Assembly: GCA_022701965.1 (NCBI GenBank)
Contig: JAKONL010000162.1
Coordinates: 1-7,484, forward strand
Reading direction: 5' to 3'
DNA from: Burkholderiaceae bacterium
Lineage (GTDB): Bacteria; Pseudomonadota; Gammaproteobacteria; Burkholderiales; Burkholderiaceae
Length of the DNA: 7,484 bases
A model generated the notes under the pieces. That model was not told the origin of the DNA, did no database searches, and saw only the letters and a list, made by a program, of their open reading frames with translations. Positions 5,968-7,484 of this stretch are shown in pieces. Positions within the stretch are counted from its first letter, which is position 1. Every line of letters starts with the position of its first letter. A program made the translations under genes and the position numbers.

Positions 5968-6690
5968 TCAGTCCTGCTGCTTGGCGAAAACGTAGCCGAC
6001 GCCGCGCACCGTCAGGATGCGCTTGGGCATCTTCGCGTCGGCCTCGATGGTGGCGCGGATGCGGCCCATGTGGACGTCGATCGAGCGGTCGAAGGCCTCG
6101 AGCTCGCGCCCGCGCACAGCCTCCATGATCTGGTCGCGCGTGAGCACGCGGCCGGCGCGCTCGGCCATGGCGACGAGCAGGTCGAACTGGTAGGAGGTGA
6201 GTTCGGTGGGCGCCCCGCCCACGGTCACCGTGCGGGCGTTGCGGTCGATCTCCAGCGAGCCGAAGCGCATCACCGTGGCCTCGGTGGTCTCGCTCGCGCT
6301 GTCGCCGCGCCGGCGCAGCACGGCACGGATGCGCGCGAGCAACTCGCGCGGCTCGAAGGGCTTGGGCAGGTAGTCGTCGGCGCCGATCTCCAGGCCGATG
6401 ATGCGGTCCATCGGATCGCCCTTGGCGGTAAGCATCAGGATCGACACCTTGGCCAGCGCGCCGGGCAGCGCACGGATGCGCCGGCAGACCTCCAGCCCGT
6501 CGATGTCGGGCAGCATCAGGTCGAGGACGACCAGGTCGGGCGCGTTCTGCTGCAGGAGCTCGATGCCGGAGATGCCGTCCGAGGCGTGCGCGACGCCGAA
6601 GCCCGATTGCGTGAGGTACTCGCTCACCATCTGCGCCAGGCGGGCGTCGTCTTCGATCATCAGGAGTTGGGGGGTGCTCATGCGTGCCAT
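5968..6690 (-). CDS. OmpR-family response regulator, RstA/CpxR-like
   Basis: This is a 240-residue DNA-binding response regulator. The receiver domain (about 8-124) has the acidic pocket E13/D14/D15, the phospho-acceptor D57 in VVLDLMLPDIDG, T88 and K110 followed by P111 (DDYLPKPF). A winged-helix effector domain follows (about 140-238), with LTSYQFDLLVAMAERAGRVL, the recognition-helix region RSIDVHMGRIR (202-212) and the terminal TVRGVGYVF (227-235). All phosphorylation residues are intact. It should be phosphorylated by the kinase encoded 16 bases downstream and bind tandem direct repeats. The start is uncertain: ATG at 6690 (given) or ATG at 6681 (MSTPQLL, 237 residues). Neither has a good Shine-Dalgarno sequence, and the shorter form is closer to the usual family N terminus. 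A CpxR-like box lies upstream at 6727-6742. Confidence 0.95.
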   Translation of the reverse strand: MARMSTPQLLMIEDDARLAQMVSEYLTQSGFGVAHASDGISGIELLQQNAPDLVVLDLMLPDIDGLEVCRRIRALPGALAKVSILMLTAKGDPMDRIIGLEIGADDYLPKPFEPRELLARIRAVLRRRGDSASETTEATVMRFGSLEIDRNARTVTVGGAPTELTSYQFDLLVAMAERAGRVLTRDQIMEAVRGRELEAFDRSIDVHMGRIRATIEADAKMPKRILTVRGVGYVFAKQQD

Positions 6691-6726
6691 CTTGGGTCGT
6701 GGCCGGCAAGGCGGCTTGAACGCTCC

Positions 6727-6742
6727 GTAAAGGTGGGGTAAA
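6727..6742. promoter_or_regulatory. Tandem GTAAA-N6-GTAAA box, likely OmpR-family regulator binding site
   Basis: On the plus strand GTAAA at 6727-6731 and 6738-6742 repeat with an 11-base start-to-start period (TTTAC-N6-TTTAC on the minus strand, facing the regulator gene). One-turn direct repeats are the standard binding pattern of OmpR-family dimers, and the known E. coli CpxR box is GTAAA-N5-GTAAA with some spacing tolerance. The box ends 36 bases before the regulator ATG (6690) and lies in the only spacer of the regulator operon, which suggests autoregulation. I see no clear -10 element after it. Confidence 0.55.
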
Positions 6743-6752
6743 CGGTGTTCGC

Positions 6753-7484
6753 TCAGGCAACCTCGAACAGCATCGGCACGCGGGCGGCCTCGATCGCCGG
6801 GTCGACCGCGCCGGCCGGCACCGCCGGCATCGCCGTCTCGAGCAGCGCCTGCAGGGCGCCGCCCTCGAGGCCAGGATGCGCCAGCCGCGCGCGTTCGAGG
6901 ATCTCGCCCGCGAGCTTGCGCAGCTGCGCCACCGAGGCCCGCAGGCGCGCCGTGAAGGCGGCATCGTCGAGCGTGTCGTTCAGGCTGCCGTTGAGCTCGG
7001 CGAACCAGGGGAGCGCCGCCTGGTCGAGCATCACCGCGCGGTTGCGCTTCTCGCTCACGCCCGACCAGGCGCGCATGAAGTCCTGCACCGCGACATTGAG
7101 CTGCTGGCAGTGCTGCAGCTCCTCCTTCAGGCCGCCGAGTAGCGCCAGGTCGGTCAGGCGGTCGTGGAAGAAGATCTGCGAGAGCACGCCCCAGTAGTAG
7201 GTGTAGTCCCAGATCACCTTGACAGGCAGCACTTCCGGGTCGCCGAACAGGCCGTACTGGTCCTGGTAGAGCGCGAGCGTGCTCTCGTAGAACGAGTGGT
7301 AGATCTGGTCGTAGAGCTGCGCGCGCGCCTCGACCGAATGGCCCGCGCGGTCATGGCCGATCAGGTCGCAGATGTAGGTGTTGCCGATGGCGATGAAGTC
7401 GCTGCCGGGCGAATAGAACGGGTCGAGGAACAGCCCCGCCTCGCCGGTCAGCGCCCAGCGCTGGCCCGAGAACACCTGCTTGCA
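6753..7484 (-). CDS. FAD-dependent oxidoreductase, flavin-dependent halogenase-like, C-terminal part (5' end outside window)
   Basis: The open frame continues to the right edge (first visible codons C-K-Q), so the gene is 5' truncated and only about 243 C-terminal residues are seen. The GTG at 7475 is an internal valine. The stretch RWALTGEAGLFLDPFYSPGS followed by DFIAIGN near the start of this part resembles the FAD-contacting 'GD-x-A-x-x-x-DP-x-x-S-x-G' region of tryptophan-halogenase/geranylgeranyl-reductase-type flavoproteins, with Glu in place of the usual Asp (GEAG for GDA). The remainder is mainly helical in character, with aromatic-rich segments (IWDYTYYWGVLSQIFFHD) and an Ala/Leu/Glu-rich tail. 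The N-terminal GxGxxG FAD-binding motif is not in the window. Substrate and halogenase activity cannot be judged, since the diagnostic WxWxIP and lysine motifs lie outside. TGA at 6755-6753 is followed after 62 bases by the response regulator, with no visible terminator. Confidence 0.7.
   Translation of the reverse strand, partial: CKQVFSGQRWALTGEAGLFLDPFYSPGSDFIAIGNTYICDLIGHDRAGHSVEARAQLYDQIYHSFYESTLALYQDQYGLFGDPEVLPVKVIWDYTYYWGVLSQIFFHDRLTDLALLGGLKEELQHCQQLNVAVQDFMRAWSGVSEKRNRAVMLDQAALPWFAELNGSLNDTLDDAAFTARLRASVAQLRKLAGEILERARLAHPGLEGGALQALLETAMPAVPAGAVDPAIEAARVPMLFEVA

Noticed and set aside
4746..6128. 460-codon plus-strand open frame antisense to the kinase and regulator
   Set aside because: Its composition (Ala, Arg, Gln, His, Asp) is typical of an antisense shadow in GC-rich genes, it has no recognisable motif, and it lies opposite two clear genes.

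Overview
The window is chromosomal DNA with high GC (roughly two thirds by eye) and strong GC codon bias. Its gene content (radA, rdgC, ilvE, a zf-CHCC protein, an OmpR-family two-component pair, a WaaL-type ligase) and its protein sequences point to a betaproteobacterium, most likely order Burkholderiales (Comamonadaceae or relatives). That placement rests on remembered protein resemblance, not on a search. I see no tRNA, rRNA, insertion sequence, CRISPR array, phage gene or attachment site.

Left part (1-2271): the C-terminal half of radA runs in from the left edge. A small two-segment membrane protein of unknown function follows on the same strand. rdgC lies on the opposite strand, convergent with the small gene and separated from it by 13 bases. 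Two recombination genes, radA and rdgC, therefore flank the small membrane gene. A 154-base divergent spacer (2118-2271) separates rdgC from ilvE and carries weak promoter candidates for both.

Middle (2272-3473): ilvE (branched-chain aminotransferase) is followed after 14 bases by a 77-residue zinc-finger protein of the zf-CHCC (NDUFS6-like) family, probably in one transcript. The zinc-finger gene ends tail to tail with the next gene, overlapping it by 35 bases.

Right part (3439-7484, all on the minus strand): read in the direction of transcription, the 3' part of an FAD-dependent oxidoreductase/halogenase-like gene enters from the right edge. A 62-base spacer follows, then an OmpR-family response regulator, a sensor histidine kinase (16-base gap) and a WaaL/O-antigen-ligase-type membrane protein (14-base gap). 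The last three look like an operon in which an envelope-sensing two-component system is transcribed with a cell-surface polysaccharide ligase. The spacer before the regulator contains GTAAA-N6-GTAAA, a tandem repeat with an 11-base period that resembles CpxR/OmpR-family boxes, so autoregulation is likely.

Nearly all the DNA is coding, and most of the window is ordinary housekeeping sequence. The regulator-kinase-ligase arrangement with its upstream box is the most interesting part. I did not find a convincing new system.
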